Shown here: positions 47,887 to 57,298 of the stretch, one piece after another
How positions within the stretch are numbered: position 1 is the stretch's first letter
How the letters are laid out: each line of letters starts with the position of its first letter
Origin: CAYXOX01 sp964466745
Lineage (GTDB): Bacteria > Pseudomonadota > Alphaproteobacteria > Rhodobacterales > Rhodobacteraceae
DNA: 64,000 nt
Reading direction: 5' to 3'
Assembly (NCBI GenBank): GCA_964466745.1
Contig: CAYXOX010000002.1
Span: forward strand, 8,202-72,201
The notes under the pieces: generated by a model
Told to the model about the DNA's origin: nothing
What the model saw: only the letters and a program-made list of their open reading frames with translations
The model's database searches: none
Program-made: the position numbers and the translations under genes

Positions 47887-50424
47887 TCACTCGGCTGCGC
47901 GGGGCCGGGACGGCTGGAATCCCGCCTCGCCCGCGAGCAGGTCCTCCGGCGCGATCCCGCGTTTCTCGGCGCTGGCGCGAACGGCGTCCTTCAGCGCCTG
48001 GCTGCGGTTCAGCAGGCGGCGGAAGCGTGCTTCGTCCAGCACCAAGAGCGAGGAGGGGGCGATGGCGCGCACCTCGGTGCGGCGGGCCTTCTTCATCAGG
48101 ATTGCCATCTGGCCGAACATCTCGCCGCGGCCCAGCCGCCAGGTCTGGCCCGCCGTCTCGACCTCCACGGCGCCCGAGGCGATGAAATACACGCTGCGGG
48201 CGGGGATTTCCTTGCGGATGAGGACCTCGCCTGCGTTGGCGTAGCGGGTTCGGAGCGCACGGCCGAGGCGTGCGAGGGAGGCATCCCCGAGATCGGAGAA
48301 GAGGGGGAACTGCCGGACGAGCTGGGCGCGTCTGAGCGCGATGTCGAGGCCCGGGCGCTCTTCGGCGGCGGCGCGGCGGCTATCGAGATCCTCCATCAGG
48401 GCGGTGTAGACCTCCTCACCGATCAGCCCGTCCTCGCGCATGGCGGTGTATTCCCGTTCCTCGAGGCGCAGCGTCGTGCGCCGGATGAAACGGCGTTCGA
48501 GCTTCTCGGCATAGCCGGGATACTGCAGGCGCAGCCCTTCCAGCGCCGTTTCCATCGCCTCGATGCGACGGGCGAGCAGCTCGTGGAGCAGTTCGGCCAC
48601 GCGCCGGCCGTGGATGCGCCGGATGCGCCCGTCGATGAAGGTGCCGAGGTCGCGCAGGATCAGCCGTTGGGAAAGCAGCAGCTCGAACCTGTCCGCCGTC
48701 ATCCGCGCAAGGGGTGCGGCGAGCCGCAGCCGGGAGTTCAGCAACCCCGCCGCCCGGAAGGCCCGGCCGTAGGCGACGCTCCGCCGGGCCGCTCGCTGGT
48801 AGCCGCTGCGGCCCTGGACGCGCGCGCCCTCGATCAGCCGGTCGGCATCCGCCAGCACCGGCTCGGCCATCCGAGAGGAGATCGTGCGTTCGCGCACGCG
48901 GGCGAGGATCATGTCGCGCTCGTGGCCCGCGAGCGCGATCAGGCCCAGCGTGATCCTGTCGCGGTCGAGGATATCGGCGCTGTCCTCGGCTGATTTCACC
49001 GCCGCGTCCAGCCTCTCGCCGAAGCGCTTGGCCTCGGCGCGCACGGTGTCGCGGCTGAGATCGTAGTTCTCGGTGGTGCGCGCCACGTCCTCGCGCACCG
49101 TCTGCAGCGCAACGGCCACGACCTGCCGCGAGAGCGCCTCGTCGATGGGCGAGAGCCTGTCGAGCCCGAGCCGGCGGATCATGAGCCGCAGCGTCGTGCC
49201 CTGCACGATCAGCGTGAAGAGCGTGAAGCCGGTGGCGAGAATGCCCACCACGCGCTGGATGCCGTCGGGCACGCGGAAGCTCTCGGTCACGGCGAGCGCC
49301 AGCGCCAGCGTCACCGCGCCGCGCAGGCCGCCCCAGAGGATGGCGACGCGGTAGGGCCGCTCCACCGCGGGAGACAACCGCAGCCGCGTCAGCAGCGGCA
49401 GGAGCCCGAAGAGGATGACCGCCCGCGCCGCGATTGCCGCGAGGATCACCACGCCCACCAGCGCGAAATCCCCCAGCCGCGCGCCCTCCAGCAGGCGCGG
49501 GATCAGGAGCGCGGCGAGGATGAAGATGAGCGCCCCCGCCCAGTGGGCCAGCACGTCCCAGAGCTCGCGCAGGTTGGTCCAGGCCTGGGGCGGCAGGCGC
49601 CCCGGCCCGGTCAGGTTCAGCGTCAGCCCGGCGGCCACCACCGCGATCACGCCGGAGGCGCCGATGCTCTGTTCGGCGACGATGTAGGCGAGGTAGGGCA
49701 GGGCCAGCGAGATCGAGATCTGGGCCAGCTCGTGGCGGCTGAAGAGCGCCATGACCCACACCGCGATACGCGCCGCCAGCCAGCCGGTGAACGCCCCGCC
49801 CGCGATCAGGAGCGGGAAGCGCGCCAGCGCCTCGCCGAGGTCCGGGTCGGGCATGCCGAGCATCACGAAACCCATGAAGAGCCCGAAAAGCGCGATGGCC
49901 GCGGCATCGTTCAGAAGGCTCTCGCCCTCGATGATCCGCGCGAGCCTCCGGGGCGCCGAGATCGAGCGGAAGATGGTGACCACCGCCGATGGATCGGTGG
50001 TGGAGACGATCGCGCCGATCAAGAGGCAGGCCGCCAGCGGCAGCGCGCTTGCCCAGGAGAGCGCGTAGCCCACGCTGAGGGTGGCCACGACCACCGCCAC
50101 CACCGCAAGAACGAGGATCGGCACCCAGTCGTCCAGCATCCGGCGCAGGTCCATGCCGAGCGTTGCCTGGAAGAGGAGGGTCGGCAGGAAGACGTAGAGA
50201 AACACGTTCGAGCGTATCGGCAGCCCGAGGATCGCCTCGGCGACAGGGTTGAGCGCATCGGTGAGTTCGGTGCGCAGGAAGAAGAGCGCCGCGGCCCCGA
50301 TCAGCACGCCCAGCACCGCGAGGATCACGCTCATGGGCAGGCGCAGCCGGGCCGCGAGCGGCTCGGCCACCCCGATCACGAGAAAAAGAGATGCCATGAC
50401 CGTCGTGACGAGAACGATATCCAT
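47887..50424 (-). CDS. CPA1-type Na+/H+ antiporter with cyclic-nucleotide-binding domain
   Basis: 845 residues. The N-terminal ~400 residues form a 12-13 helix CPA1/NhaP exchanger: LLIGAIVSTTDPSAVVTIFR and EGESLLNDAAAIALFGLF contain the ion-binding aspartates, and WGGLRGAVTLALAL is the late family motif. A long cytoplasmic helical part (about 420-690) leads to a cNMP-binding domain (about 700-820) with GEVLIRKEIPARSVYFIASGAVEV and GRGEMFGQMAIL. The arginine after the PBC element is present but the cassette is not perfect (MKKARRTEVRA), so cAMP binding is uncertain. It expels Na+ or K+, in keeping with the osmotic theme of the region. Confidence 0.92.
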   Translation of the reverse strand: MDIVLVTTVMASLFLVIGVAEPLAARLRLPMSVILAVLGVLIGAAALFFLRTELTDALNPVAEAILGLPIRSNVFLYVFLPTLLFQATLGMDLRRMLDDWVPILVLAVVAVVVATLSVGYALSWASALPLAACLLIGAIVSTTDPSAVVTIFRSISAPRRLARIIEGESLLNDAAAIALFGLFMGFVMLGMPDPDLGEALARFPLLIAGGAFTGWLAARIAVWVMALFSRHELAQISISLALPYLAYIVAEQSIGASGVIAVVAAGLTLNLTGPGRLPPQAWTNLRELWDVLAHWAGALIFILAALLIPRLLEGARLGDFALVGVVILAAIAARAVILFGLLPLLTRLRLSPAVERPYRVAILWGGLRGAVTLALALAVTESFRVPDGIQRVVGILATGFTLFTLIVQGTTLRLMIRRLGLDRLSPIDEALSRQVVAVALQTVREDVARTTENYDLSRDTVRAEAKRFGERLDAAVKSAEDSADILDRDRITLGLIALAGHERDMILARVRERTISSRMAEPVLADADRLIEGARVQGRSGYQRAARRSVAYGRAFRAAGLLNSRLRLAAPLARMTADRFELLLSQRLILRDLGTFIDGRIRRIHGRRVAELLHELLARRIEAMETALEGLRLQYPGYAEKLERRFIRRTTLRLEEREYTAMREDGLIGEEVYTALMEDLDSRRAAAEERPGLDIALRRAQLVRQFPLFSDLGDASLARLGRALRTRYANAGEVLIRKEIPARSVYFIASGAVEVETAGQTWRLGRGEMFGQMAILMKKARRTEVRAIAPSSLLVLDEARFRRLLNRSQALKDAVRASAEKRGIAPEDLLAGEAGFQPSRPRAAE

Positions 50425-50667
50425 GCTCCCGCAATAGCGGGAAATCCCCGTTCAAGGGAAATGCTCGCTCGGGGTCACGCGCTCCGCGTGCCGCGATTTG
50501 CCGTCTCCGTGCCCCGGACGGACCCGGCCGGTGGCAAGTTGGGCGCGGCGGAAACAGCCGGGTGCGGTCGGGCAGCCCGCGGCGCGCGGCGGGCCGGGCA
50601 GGGGCGGGGCGGCGGCGCGCGCCGAACCCGCGCCCCGCGGCGAAGAACGCTGCCGTGGCCTGCGGGC

Positions 50668-51714
50668 TCAGACGGCCCAGAGCTGGAACAGGAGCCCCGC
50701 TGCGAAGGCGCCGCTCAACGACAGCGCGATGTAGAGCGCGAACACCTGCGGCCGGGCCAGTGCCCACACCGCCATGGCGGCGGGGATCGAGGTGACGCCG
50801 CCGGCCACGAGAAAGGCCATGCCGGCGCCGGGTGCCATGCCCTGCTCGATCAACCCGCCCACCAGCGGCAGCGCGGCGTAGCCGTTCAGATAGGCCGGCA
50901 CGCCCACCAGCGTTGCGGTCACGATGGGCAGGAGCCCCTCGCCGCCGAGCGCCGCGGTGACGGTTTCGGCCGGGATCCACGCAAGCATGAGGCTTTCGAG
51001 AAGGAAGGCGAGCGTGAGCCACTTGGCGAGGAACAGCGTGGTGCTCATCGCCGTCCTGCCGAATTTCGCGCGCCGTTCGGGCTCGGCCCAGAAGCGCCAT
51101 GCCACGGGCTTCGGTGCGCGGATCTTCGCACCGCCGCAGCCGCCGTTTCCGATGCCCTCGCGCAGCGGATCCGCGAAGGCCCCGCCTTTCATCATCAGGT
51201 GCACCACCGTACCGCCGAAGACGCCCAGCCCGATGGCCGCGAGCGTCTTGGCCACCGCGAACTCAAGGTCGAGCACGCCCGCCGTCAGCACGAACATCGA
51301 CGGGTCCATGATCGGCGAGGCGAGCCAGAAGGCCATGACCGCCGAAAGCGGCACGCCCATCGCCAGAAGCGCCGCGATGAGCGGGATCACACCGCAGGAG
51401 CAGAAGGGCGAGACGCCCCCCGCCAGCGCGCCGAGCCCGATCATGAGGAGCGGCGCGCCGGTGAAGGCGCGTGCGATCAGGTTGTCGGCCCCGGTGGCGT
51501 TGGCCCATGCCGCGATGGCAATGGACAGCAGCAGATAGGGCGCCGTGCCGAGGAGTGCGGCGCCGGTGAAGCGCGCGCTTTGGGCGGCCTGGGCCGGATC
51601 GAACGCGGCAAGTGCCGCGAGAATAAGGGCCGCGGCGAGCCAGACGCGCTGGTCCTGCCAGACATGGCGCAGGGCGGACCGGAGGCCCGTCGGTGCAAGG
51701 CTCGTATCGGTCAT
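50668..51714 (-). CDS. PF03773-family permease (ArsP/YraQ/SO_0444 type)
   Basis: 348 residues, eight or nine membrane helices in two similar halves. SPFCSCGVIPLIAALLAMGVPLSAVMAFWLASP is the signature of the family, with the C-S-C pair; GVPAYLNGYAALPLVGGLIEQG is the matching second-half element. The central loop has another cysteine (NGGCGGAKI). Members export organoarsenicals (ArsP) or affect metal tolerance. An ArsR-family repressor gene lies 55 bases upstream on the same strand. The substrate cannot be told; a soft metal or metalloid is likely. Confidence 0.9.
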   Translation of the reverse strand: MTDTSLAPTGLRSALRHVWQDQRVWLAAALILAALAAFDPAQAAQSARFTGAALLGTAPYLLLSIAIAAWANATGADNLIARAFTGAPLLMIGLGALAGGVSPFCSCGVIPLIAALLAMGVPLSAVMAFWLASPIMDPSMFVLTAGVLDLEFAVAKTLAAIGLGVFGGTVVHLMMKGGAFADPLREGIGNGGCGGAKIRAPKPVAWRFWAEPERRAKFGRTAMSTTLFLAKWLTLAFLLESLMLAWIPAETVTAALGGEGLLPIVTATLVGVPAYLNGYAALPLVGGLIEQGMAPGAGMAFLVAGGVTSIPAAMAVWALARPQVFALYIALSLSGAFAAGLLFQLWAV

Positions 51715-51769
51715 GGTCGGAGTTCCGGTCGTCTCGTTTCTTCGGGCAAGACAAGCAGGCGCGCCGGCG

Positions 51770-52087
51770 TCATGCCGCGTCTTCCGCGGGCAGGACGGTC
51801 ACGCCGGTGCAGCACTCGGAAGTCAGAAACCCCAGGAGCCGGTGCATGGCGGGGAAATCCACGCGGTTGAGCACCTCGCGGCCCTGCCTCTCCTGCACCA
51901 CCAGCCCCGCATCGACGAGGGCCGAGAGGTGATGCGCGAGCGTGGAAGGTGCCAGGCACAGGTGTTGCCCGATATCGCTCACCCGCAGCCCCTCGTTGCC
52001 GGCCTTCACCAGCAGGCGGAAGATGGAAAGACGCGCATCATGGCCGAGGGCGGCGAGCGCGCGTGCGTTTGGGCTGGTGGTGCTCAT
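51770..52087 (-). CDS. ArsR/SmtB-family repressor
   Basis: 105 residues. The winged helix has ARALAALGHDARLSIFRLLVKAGNEGLRVSDIGQHL and the recognition helix LAPSTLAHHLSALVDAGLV. A cysteine pair sits near the C-terminus (LTSECCTGVTVLP), a possible metal or metalloid sensor outside the classic ELCVCDL site; one more cysteine is in GQHLCLAP. ATG 52087 is set by the start of homology. The bases just upstream (52088-52125) are AT-rich with AACC/GGTT arms, a likely operator. It should control the adjacent permease gene. Confidence 0.9.
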   Translation of the reverse strand: MSTTSPNARALAALGHDARLSIFRLLVKAGNEGLRVSDIGQHLCLAPSTLAHHLSALVDAGLVVQERQGREVLNRVDFPAMHRLLGFLTSECCTGVTVLPAEDAA

Positions 52088-52259
52088 GGCCTCAACATAA
52101 CCATGATTCCGGTTTTGTAAATCCTTTGATCGGGCCGCTGCTTCGGCGTTCGCCGCCGGCCGCGCAGGGCGGGGGGCTTCCGGGCCCTGTCCCTCGCCTC
52201 CGCCCCCCTTGCGCGATGCCGCGCGGCTCTGCATGTGCCCGCGGGGCGGGCGCGCGGCG

Positions 52260-53963
52260 TCAGCGGCCCAGCAGGAAGTCGAAATCGCAGCCCTTGTCGG
52301 CGGGCAGGACGCTTTCGCGGTAGAGCTTGCGGTAGCCGCGTGTCCACTCGTCCTGCGTCGGGACGAACTCGGCCCGCCTGCGGTCGAGCACCGCGGGCTC
52401 GACCAGCAGGTCGATCCGTTTTTCGCGCGCCGAAAGCCTTATCCTGTCGCCGGAACGCACCAGTGCCAGCGGCCCGCCGAGATCGGCCTCGGGGGTGACA
52501 TGCAGCACGATGGTGCCGAAGGCGGTGCCCGACATGCGGGCGTCCGAGATCCGAACCATGTCCTTCACGCCCTGCCGCGCGAGCTTGCGCGGGATCGGCA
52601 GGTAGCCCGCTTCGGGCATTCCGGTGGGGCTGCGCGGGCCGGCGTTCTGCAGCACGATCACGTCGTCAGCCGCGATGTCGAGATCGGGGTCATCGATCCG
52701 CTGCGCGAGGTCGGCCAGCGAGGAGAACACCACCGCGCGACCCTCGTGCTCCAGCAGCTCGGCCGTGGCGGCGGCGCGCTTGAGGATCGCGCCGCCGGGC
52801 GCCAGCGTGCCGCGCAGCGCGATGAGGCCGCCTTGCGGAGCGACGGGATCGGATGCGGGCCGGATGACGGCGTGGTCCACCGGATCGGCAAGCGGCGCGG
52901 CGAGCCGTTCGGCCATGCTGCGGCCGGTGATGTCGGTGCACTCCTGCCGAAGCTTCGGCGCCAGCGCCCTGAGCACCCCGTCGAGCGCGCCGGCGGCGTG
53001 GAAATCCTCCATGTAGCCCGCGCCTACCGGCTTGAGATCGACGAGCACGGGCGTGTCGTCGGACAGCGCGTTCAGCCGGTCGAGATCGATCTCCAGCCCC
53101 ATCCGCCCGGCGATGGCGGTGAGGTGGATCACGGCGTTGGTCGAGCCCGAGACGGCCATCAGCACCCGCAGCGCGTTTTCCACCGAGGCATCCGTGATGA
53201 GCCGGGAGGGCAGCGGCCCGCCCTCGCGCGCCATTCGGGCCGCGAGCGCGCCGGTTTCCTCGGCCGCGCGCAGCCTGTCGGCGTGCACGGCGGGGATCGC
53301 CGCCGTGCCCGGCAGCGAGAACCCGAGCGTTTCGCCGATCAGCGCCATGGTGGAGGCGGTGCCCATCACCGCGCAGGTTCCGGCGGTGACGGCAAGGCGG
53401 CTCTCCACCTGGCCGATCTCCGTCTCGTCCACGTCGCCGGCGCGGTAGCGGGCCCAGAAGCGGCGGCAGTCGGTGCAGGCGCCGAGCCGCTCGCCGCGGT
53501 GCCGGCCGGTCATCATCGGGCCGGCCGCGATCAGCGCCGCGGGCTTGCCCGCCGATGCCGCGCCCATCAGCAGCGCAGGCACCGTCTTGTCGCAGCCGCC
53601 CATGAGCACGACCGAATCCATCGGCTGGGCCCGGATCATCTCTTCCACGGCCATTGCCATGAGGTTGCGGTAGACCAGCGAGGTAGGGCTCAGAAAGACC
53701 TCCCCCAGCGAGATCACCGGGAAGGGCACCGGCAGCGCCCCTGCGGCCAGGACCCCGCGCTTGACCGCCTCCAGCATCTCCGGGAAGTGCCGGTGGCAAT
53801 TGTTGAAGCCGCTCTCGGTGGTGCAGATGCCCACGATCGGCCGGTCGAGCGCGGCGCCGGTGTAGCCCATCGAGAGCGCGAAGGAGCGGCGCAGGTAGCG
53901 GGCGAAATCGGCGTCGCCGTAGTTGGTCAGCCCGCCGCCGATACCTTCGGGTTTTCTAGGCAT
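52260..53963 (-). CDS. IlvD/Edd-family sugar-acid dehydratase
   Basis: 567 residues. The iron-sulfur cysteines are visible in GICTTESGFNNCHRHF, VVLMGGCDKTVPALLMG and LGACTDCRRFWARYRAG, matching the [2Fe-2S] aldonic-acid dehydratase branch. The Mg-binding lysine region and the late SDARMSGTAFGTIVLHV motif are present. Such enzymes dehydrate aldonic acids such as arabinonate, xylonate or gluconate to 2-keto-3-deoxy acids. The start overlaps the aldehyde dehydrogenase stop by eight bases; it is the last gene of the iclR operon. Confidence 0.92.
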   Translation of the reverse strand: MPRKPEGIGGGLTNYGDADFARYLRRSFALSMGYTGAALDRPIVGICTTESGFNNCHRHFPEMLEAVKRGVLAAGALPVPFPVISLGEVFLSPTSLVYRNLMAMAVEEMIRAQPMDSVVLMGGCDKTVPALLMGAASAGKPAALIAAGPMMTGRHRGERLGACTDCRRFWARYRAGDVDETEIGQVESRLAVTAGTCAVMGTASTMALIGETLGFSLPGTAAIPAVHADRLRAAEETGALAARMAREGGPLPSRLITDASVENALRVLMAVSGSTNAVIHLTAIAGRMGLEIDLDRLNALSDDTPVLVDLKPVGAGYMEDFHAAGALDGVLRALAPKLRQECTDITGRSMAERLAAPLADPVDHAVIRPASDPVAPQGGLIALRGTLAPGGAILKRAAATAELLEHEGRAVVFSSLADLAQRIDDPDLDIAADDVIVLQNAGPRSPTGMPEAGYLPIPRKLARQGVKDMVRISDARMSGTAFGTIVLHVTPEADLGGPLALVRSGDRIRLSAREKRIDLLVEPAVLDRRRAEFVPTQDEWTRGYRKLYRESVLPADKGCDFDFLLGR

Positions 53964-55413
53964 CGGCGGTTGCTCCCATCAGCTTGTGGCGCACGTATTT
54001 CGGCACGAGGTAGTCGTGGATGCCGAGGCTTCCGCCCTCGCGGCCGAAGCCGCTTTCCTTGATCCCGCCGAACGGGGCCTCGGCCGTGGCAAGCAGGGTT
54101 TCGTTGATCCCCACCATTCCGGCCTCCAGCGCGTCGGCGGTGCGCGCCGCCAGGGCGCTGTCGTGGGTGAAGACGTAGGAGGCCAGCCCGAAGGGCGTCG
54201 CGTTGGCACGCTCCAGCGCCTCCTCAAGGCGGGTGAAGGGGGCGATGGGGGCCACGGGCGCGAAGGGCTCCTCGGCCATGATGCGCGCGTCGTCGGGCAC
54301 GTCGGCGAGCACCGTGGGCTCCAGGAAATGCCCGGCGTTGATCCCGGGCGGCCGCCCGCCGCCGCTCAGCACGCGGGCGCCCTTCGCGCGGGCGTCCTCG
54401 ATGAGTTCGATTGCCGCGTCGACGGCGCGGCCGCGGATCATCGGGCCCATGGTCACCGCGTCGTCCAGCCCGTTGCCGAGCTTCTGGGACGCGGCGACGC
54501 GGGCGAAGGCCTCGATGAAGGGCTCGTAGATCGCTTCGTGCACGTAGAAGCGCGAGGGAGAGATGCAGACCTGCCCGCAGTTGCGGAACTTCGTCGCGGC
54601 GAGCTTCTCGGCGGCCGCCACCGGGTCGAAATCGGGGTGGACGATCACCGGGGCGTGGCCGCCGAGCTCCATCGTGACCTTCTTGATGCCCTCGGCGCAC
54701 TGGCGCAGGATCTCCCTGCCCACCGGCACCGAGCCGGTGAGCGAGACCTTGCGGATCACCGGCGAGGCGATGAGCTGCGCGACCATGGGTGCGGACCGGC
54801 CGGTCAGGATGGCGAGCGCCCCCGCAGGCAACCCGGCATCCATCAGAGCCTGCCCGATCGCCATGCACGAGCCCGGTGCCTCCGAGGCGGGCCGTGCGAT
54901 CACCGTGTTGCCCGCTGCCAGCGCCGCGGCGATCTTCCGCGACGGCAGCAGCGCCGGGAAGTTCCAGGCCGAAAGGGCGAGGCAGGGTCCGACCGGCTGG
55001 TAGACCACCGAGAGCCGCTCGTCGGGCGTCCGGCCGGGGATGATCTGGCCGTAGAGCCGCTTGGCTTCGCCGGCGTACCATTCGAACTGGTCGGCGCTGG
55101 CGTTGGTCTCGGCGCGGGCCTCCGCGAGCGGCTTGCCGGTTTCGGTGCTCATGATGCGGGCGATCTGCTCCACCCGCTCGCGCATCAGCGCCGCGGCCCG
55201 GGCGAGAATGGCGGCGCGGCTCCAGGCGGGCACCGCGGCCCAGCCCGCGGCGGCGCGCGCGGCGCCGGCGAGCGCGGCCTCGACATCCGCCTCGGTGGCG
55301 GCGGGAACCGTGCCGATCGTCTCGCCCGTCGCCGGGCTTTCGACCGTGAGCGTGCCGCCGTCGCTGGCGGGGCGCCAGGCGCCGTCGAGGAGAAGGCCGT
55401 AGGGATCGTACAT
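53956..55413 (-). CDS. NAD(P)-dependent aldehyde dehydrogenase
   Basis: 485 residues. SAWNFPALLPSRKIA, MELGGHAPVIV (general base) and KFRNCGQVCISPSRFYV with the catalytic cysteine (in GQVC) follow the succinate/2-oxoglutarate-semialdehyde dehydrogenase pattern. In pathways with IlvD-type dehydratases such enzymes often oxidise 2-oxoglutarate semialdehyde; in cyclitol pathways they oxidise malonate semialdehyde. It lies 16 bases after the ThDP enzyme gene. Substrate unknown. Confidence 0.92.
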   Translation of the reverse strand: MYDPYGLLLDGAWRPASDGGTLTVESPATGETIGTVPAATEADVEAALAGAARAAAGWAAVPAWSRAAILARAAALMRERVEQIARIMSTETGKPLAEARAETNASADQFEWYAGEAKRLYGQIIPGRTPDERLSVVYQPVGPCLALSAWNFPALLPSRKIAAALAAGNTVIARPASEAPGSCMAIGQALMDAGLPAGALAILTGRSAPMVAQLIASPVIRKVSLTGSVPVGREILRQCAEGIKKVTMELGGHAPVIVHPDFDPVAAAEKLAATKFRNCGQVCISPSRFYVHEAIYEPFIEAFARVAASQKLGNGLDDAVTMGPMIRGRAVDAAIELIEDARAKGARVLSGGGRPPGINAGHFLEPTVLADVPDDARIMAEEPFAPVAPIAPFTRLEEALERANATPFGLASYVFTHDSALAARTADALEAGMVGINETLLATAEAPFGGIKESGFGREGGSLGIHDYLVPKYVRHKLMGATADA

Positions 55414-55429
55414 GCCGGGGATCGCTCCG

Positions 55430-57298
55430 TCAGATCAGTGTTTCGGTGTAGCTGCGCTGGACCTCGGCGCACCAGTTGCCGACGTTCCATTGCCCGTAGG
55501 CGCCCATGCCGCCGAGCGGGTCGGGTCCGTAGTAGACGGGCAGGTGGATGAGGCTGAGGCCGGGATGCGCCGCCGCACGTTCCAGCGCGGCCTCGAGGGC
55601 GGCCTCGTCGTGCCCGCCGTGCAGCCCGAGCACGCCCTCCACGCTGCCCGCCAGCGCCGCGTAGTCCACCGCCACGGCGTCGCCGGTTCGGAAGGCCTCG
55701 CCGTACTGCGCCTCCTGGAGCGCGCTGATCGCGGCCATGCGGCGGTTGTCCATCAGCAGGATGGTGCCGTGGGCACCGTGGGCGACGGCATCTATGAGCA
55801 CTTGCGGGTTCATCATGAACGAGCCGTCGCCCGTGAAGGCGATGCCGTAGCGCCCGGAGTCCGCGAGCGCCGCCGAGAGCAGCGCCGAGACCGCGAAGCC
55901 CATGTAGGAGGCGCCGGATTCGGTGATGCTCCGGCCCGGCACCTCGTCCTCGACGATCTGGAAGCCGTTGGCCTGCACGTCCCCGGCGTCGAAGAACTTG
56001 AGCGCGCCGCGCCGGTTGGCGAAGCGGTCGGCGACGTGGATGGCGCGCGGCTGGGTGAGCACCGGGCGCTGCCAGACGTCGTCGTGCAGCGGGGGCGCCG
56101 CGAACCGCGCCGCCTTGAAGGCGGCCCAGGCCTCCTTGCGGTCGGCACAGTCGCGCAGCCACCCGTCCTTGTCATGGGGGGCGCCGGCTTCGAGATGGTC
56201 GGCCAGCCGATCGAGGATGATCGCGGCGTCGCCCTGCAGCGCGAGGGTGTTGTTGTAGTGCTGCACGTCGAAACTGTCGGCGTTGATGTTGATGACGGCG
56301 CGGGCCTTCGGCCAGCCGATCCCCGAGCAATCGCTCTGGCACACCGCGCGCGAGCCGACGAAGACGACGAGTTCGGCCTCCTGCATCGCGAAATTGCCGC
56401 TGAGCGAGCCCTTGGAGCCGCCGACGTGCATGTTCTGCGGGTGCGTGTCGGGCAGCACCCCCGTGGACCCCGGCGAGAGCACCACGGCCGCGCCGGCGGC
56501 CTCGGCGAAGCGGCGCAGCGCGCTGGCCGCCGCACGGCTGCCGCCGCCGGCCTTCACGGCCACCCTCGTGCAGGCCGCCACCTGGCGCGCGGCCTCGGCG
56601 AGCACCTCGTCGCAGGCGGGGATGGCGGGGGTGTGCACGGGGCGCCGCGGCAGCGCGTCGAGCCTGATCGTGACGGCCGCGGGCTGGGCGTTGATCGGCA
56701 GGTTGAGATAGAACGGGCCTGCCCGGGTGGGATGGAAGACGGCGGCGGCCCCGTGGCGCAGCGCGTCGCGCAGCGCCTGCGGGTCGGCCAGCGTGTAACT
56801 GGGGCCCATCGCCGAGGTGAGCTTCCCGAAGAGACCCTGCTCGGGCCGCGGGATCTGCTGCATGTTGTAGCCCTCGCCGCGGGTCGTCTCGTCGCCGTAG
56901 AGATGGTAGAGGCCGATCCCGTTGGAGGCCGCGGCGAGGGAGCCGGCCATGGCCTGCAGCGCGCCGGGGCCGATGGAGGTTACCACCGCGGCGGGCTCGT
57001 CGTAGACCCAGCGCAGCGCCGTTCCGGCATGGGCCATCTCGATCTCGTTGCGGAACTGGAAGACGCGCACGAGCCCGGCCGCTTCGTAGACCCTGAGGGT
57101 CTCGCCCAGCTCGGTTGAGCCGTGGCCGAGGATCACCAGGTATTTCGACACCCCCTGGCGCAGGAGCCCCAACACGAGCGCCTCGCTCAGCGGCAGCGTG
57201 ACCGGCCCGGAAAGATCGGCCGCGTCGATGGCGGCGTCGAGGCCGCCTGCGCCCGCGATCCAGGCAGCACGGACCTCGCGGGTGTCGGGTAGCATCAT
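55430..57298 (-). CDS. ThDP-dependent enzyme related to IolD/acetolactate synthase
   Basis: 622 residues, the size of IolD (3D-trihydroxycyclohexane-dione hydrolase, ~620-640). N-terminal pyrimidine domain: LGHGSTELGETL, then FRNEIEMAHAGTALRWVYDEPAAVVTSIGPGALQAMAG, with the activating glutamate in RNEIEMAH. C-terminal ThDP domain: GIAFTGDGSFMMNPQVLIDAV and LLMDNRRMAAISALQEAQYG (GDG-X25-N). It ends GGMGAYGQWNVGNWCAEV. It starts MM at 57298/57295, overlapping the dehydrogenase stop. The natural reaction is unknown; hydrolytic C-C cleavage of a cyclic or linear diketone is the closest model. Confidence 0.85.
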   Translation of the reverse strand: MMLPDTREVRAAWIAGAGGLDAAIDAADLSGPVTLPLSEALVLGLLRQGVSKYLVILGHGSTELGETLRVYEAAGLVRVFQFRNEIEMAHAGTALRWVYDEPAAVVTSIGPGALQAMAGSLAAASNGIGLYHLYGDETTRGEGYNMQQIPRPEQGLFGKLTSAMGPSYTLADPQALRDALRHGAAAVFHPTRAGPFYLNLPINAQPAAVTIRLDALPRRPVHTPAIPACDEVLAEAARQVAACTRVAVKAGGGSRAAASALRRFAEAAGAAVVLSPGSTGVLPDTHPQNMHVGGSKGSLSGNFAMQEAELVVFVGSRAVCQSDCSGIGWPKARAVININADSFDVQHYNNTLALQGDAAIILDRLADHLEAGAPHDKDGWLRDCADRKEAWAAFKAARFAAPPLHDDVWQRPVLTQPRAIHVADRFANRRGALKFFDAGDVQANGFQIVEDEVPGRSITESGASYMGFAVSALLSAALADSGRYGIAFTGDGSFMMNPQVLIDAVAHGAHGTILLMDNRRMAAISALQEAQYGEAFRTGDAVAVDYAALAGSVEGVLGLHGGHDEAALEAALERAAAHPGLSLIHLPVYYGPDPLGGMGAYGQWNVGNWCAEVQRSYTETLI

